A stretch of 5,749 bases of DNA from Sphingomonadales bacterium (GTDB lineage: Bacteria > Pseudomonadota > Alphaproteobacteria > Sphingomonadales > Sphingomonadaceae), in assembly GCA_025360285.1 (NCBI GenBank), contig JANYCM010000002.1, forward strand, positions 1 to 5,749, given 5' to 3'. This document shows, one piece after another, positions 5,618 to 5,749 of this stretch. The translations under genes were made by a program, and so were the position numbers. The notes under the pieces are model-generated. The model was not told the DNA's origin. It did not search any database and saw only the letters and a list, made by a program, of their open reading frames with translations. Within the stretch, counting starts at the first letter, position 1, and every line of letters begins with the position of its first letter.

Positions 5618-5749
5618 TCGCGCTTGCCAGCCTGTGGCGCGCCGCCACCACCCTGCCAAAACCCATCTGGTACGCGCTGACGCTCACCGCTGCTCTGCTC
5701 ATGCTCGTCCGCTGGCATGATCGCGGCCTCGCCGCCGCCCATGCCGCCG
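5614..5749 (+). CDS. Small membrane-anchored protein, N-terminal fragment (runs off right edge); spanin-like position
   Basis: The first 45 codons are present: MIALASLWRAATTLPKPIWY, a hydrophobic helix at about residues 17-33 (IWYALTLTAALLMLVRW), then HDRGLAAAHAA at the edge. The start lies in the ATGA shared with the stop of the holin-like gene. A single N-terminal anchor after the endolysin and holin genes is the layout of an inner-membrane spanin (Rz-like), in which a charged coiled-coil follows the anchor. That part lies outside the window, so the function is inferred from position only. The open frame, the overlap and codon use like that of the preceding genes support it as a real gene. 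Confidence 0.65.
   Translation, partial: MIALASLWRAATTLPKPIWYALTLTAALLMLVRWHDRGLAAAHAA

Noticed and set aside
1..5749. CRISPR array, insertion sequence or riboswitch
   Set aside because: No regularly spaced direct repeats, no transposase reading frame or terminal inverted repeats, and no leader long enough for a riboswitch with recognisable conserved bases.

Overview
The window is GC-rich and tightly packed, and looks like an alphaproteobacterial chromosome, most likely Sphingomonadales. This rests on the gene content (an XrtA/PEP-CTERM-type PrsK-PrsR pair, an EmrA-like pump gene behind a MarR repressor, a GH108 muramidase) and on codon use. It is an inference, since no rRNA or other marker gene is present.

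Layout. Positions 1-667, minus strand: a marR-family regulator followed, with a 1-base stop/start overlap, by the first 66 codons of an HlyD/EmrA-type membrane fusion protein that runs off the left edge. Positions 668-946: a divergent intergenic region with the marR promoter and a possible operator, a long REP-like hairpin (742-779), a small GC-rich hairpin and the strong ribosome binding site of the next gene. Positions 947-4434, plus strand: prsK (membrane histidine kinase with GAF domain) and prsR (sigma-54-dependent response regulator), overlapping by 4 bases. Together they form a complete two-component system that, in known organisms, controls PEP-CTERM surface proteins and exopolysaccharide. 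No exosortase, glycosyltransferase or PEP-CTERM target gene is adjacent here.

Positions 4482-4558: tRNA-Pro(GGG) with encoded CCA. Positions 4559-4772: non-coding, with a short duplication, a hairpin, a 21-bp tandem repeat and a near-consensus sigma-70 promoter. Positions 4773-5749, plus strand: a three-gene cassette of GH108 endolysin, small two-helix holin-like protein and a small membrane-anchored protein cut by the right edge. Each gene overlaps the next by ATGA. This is the arrangement of a phage lysis module, a gene-transfer-agent lysis module or a type 10 (holin/endolysin) secretion cassette. The window cannot tell which.

The most interesting points are the PrsK-PrsR pair standing apart from any visible EPS locus, and the compact lysis/secretion cassette directly behind a tRNA gene, separated from it by repeats.
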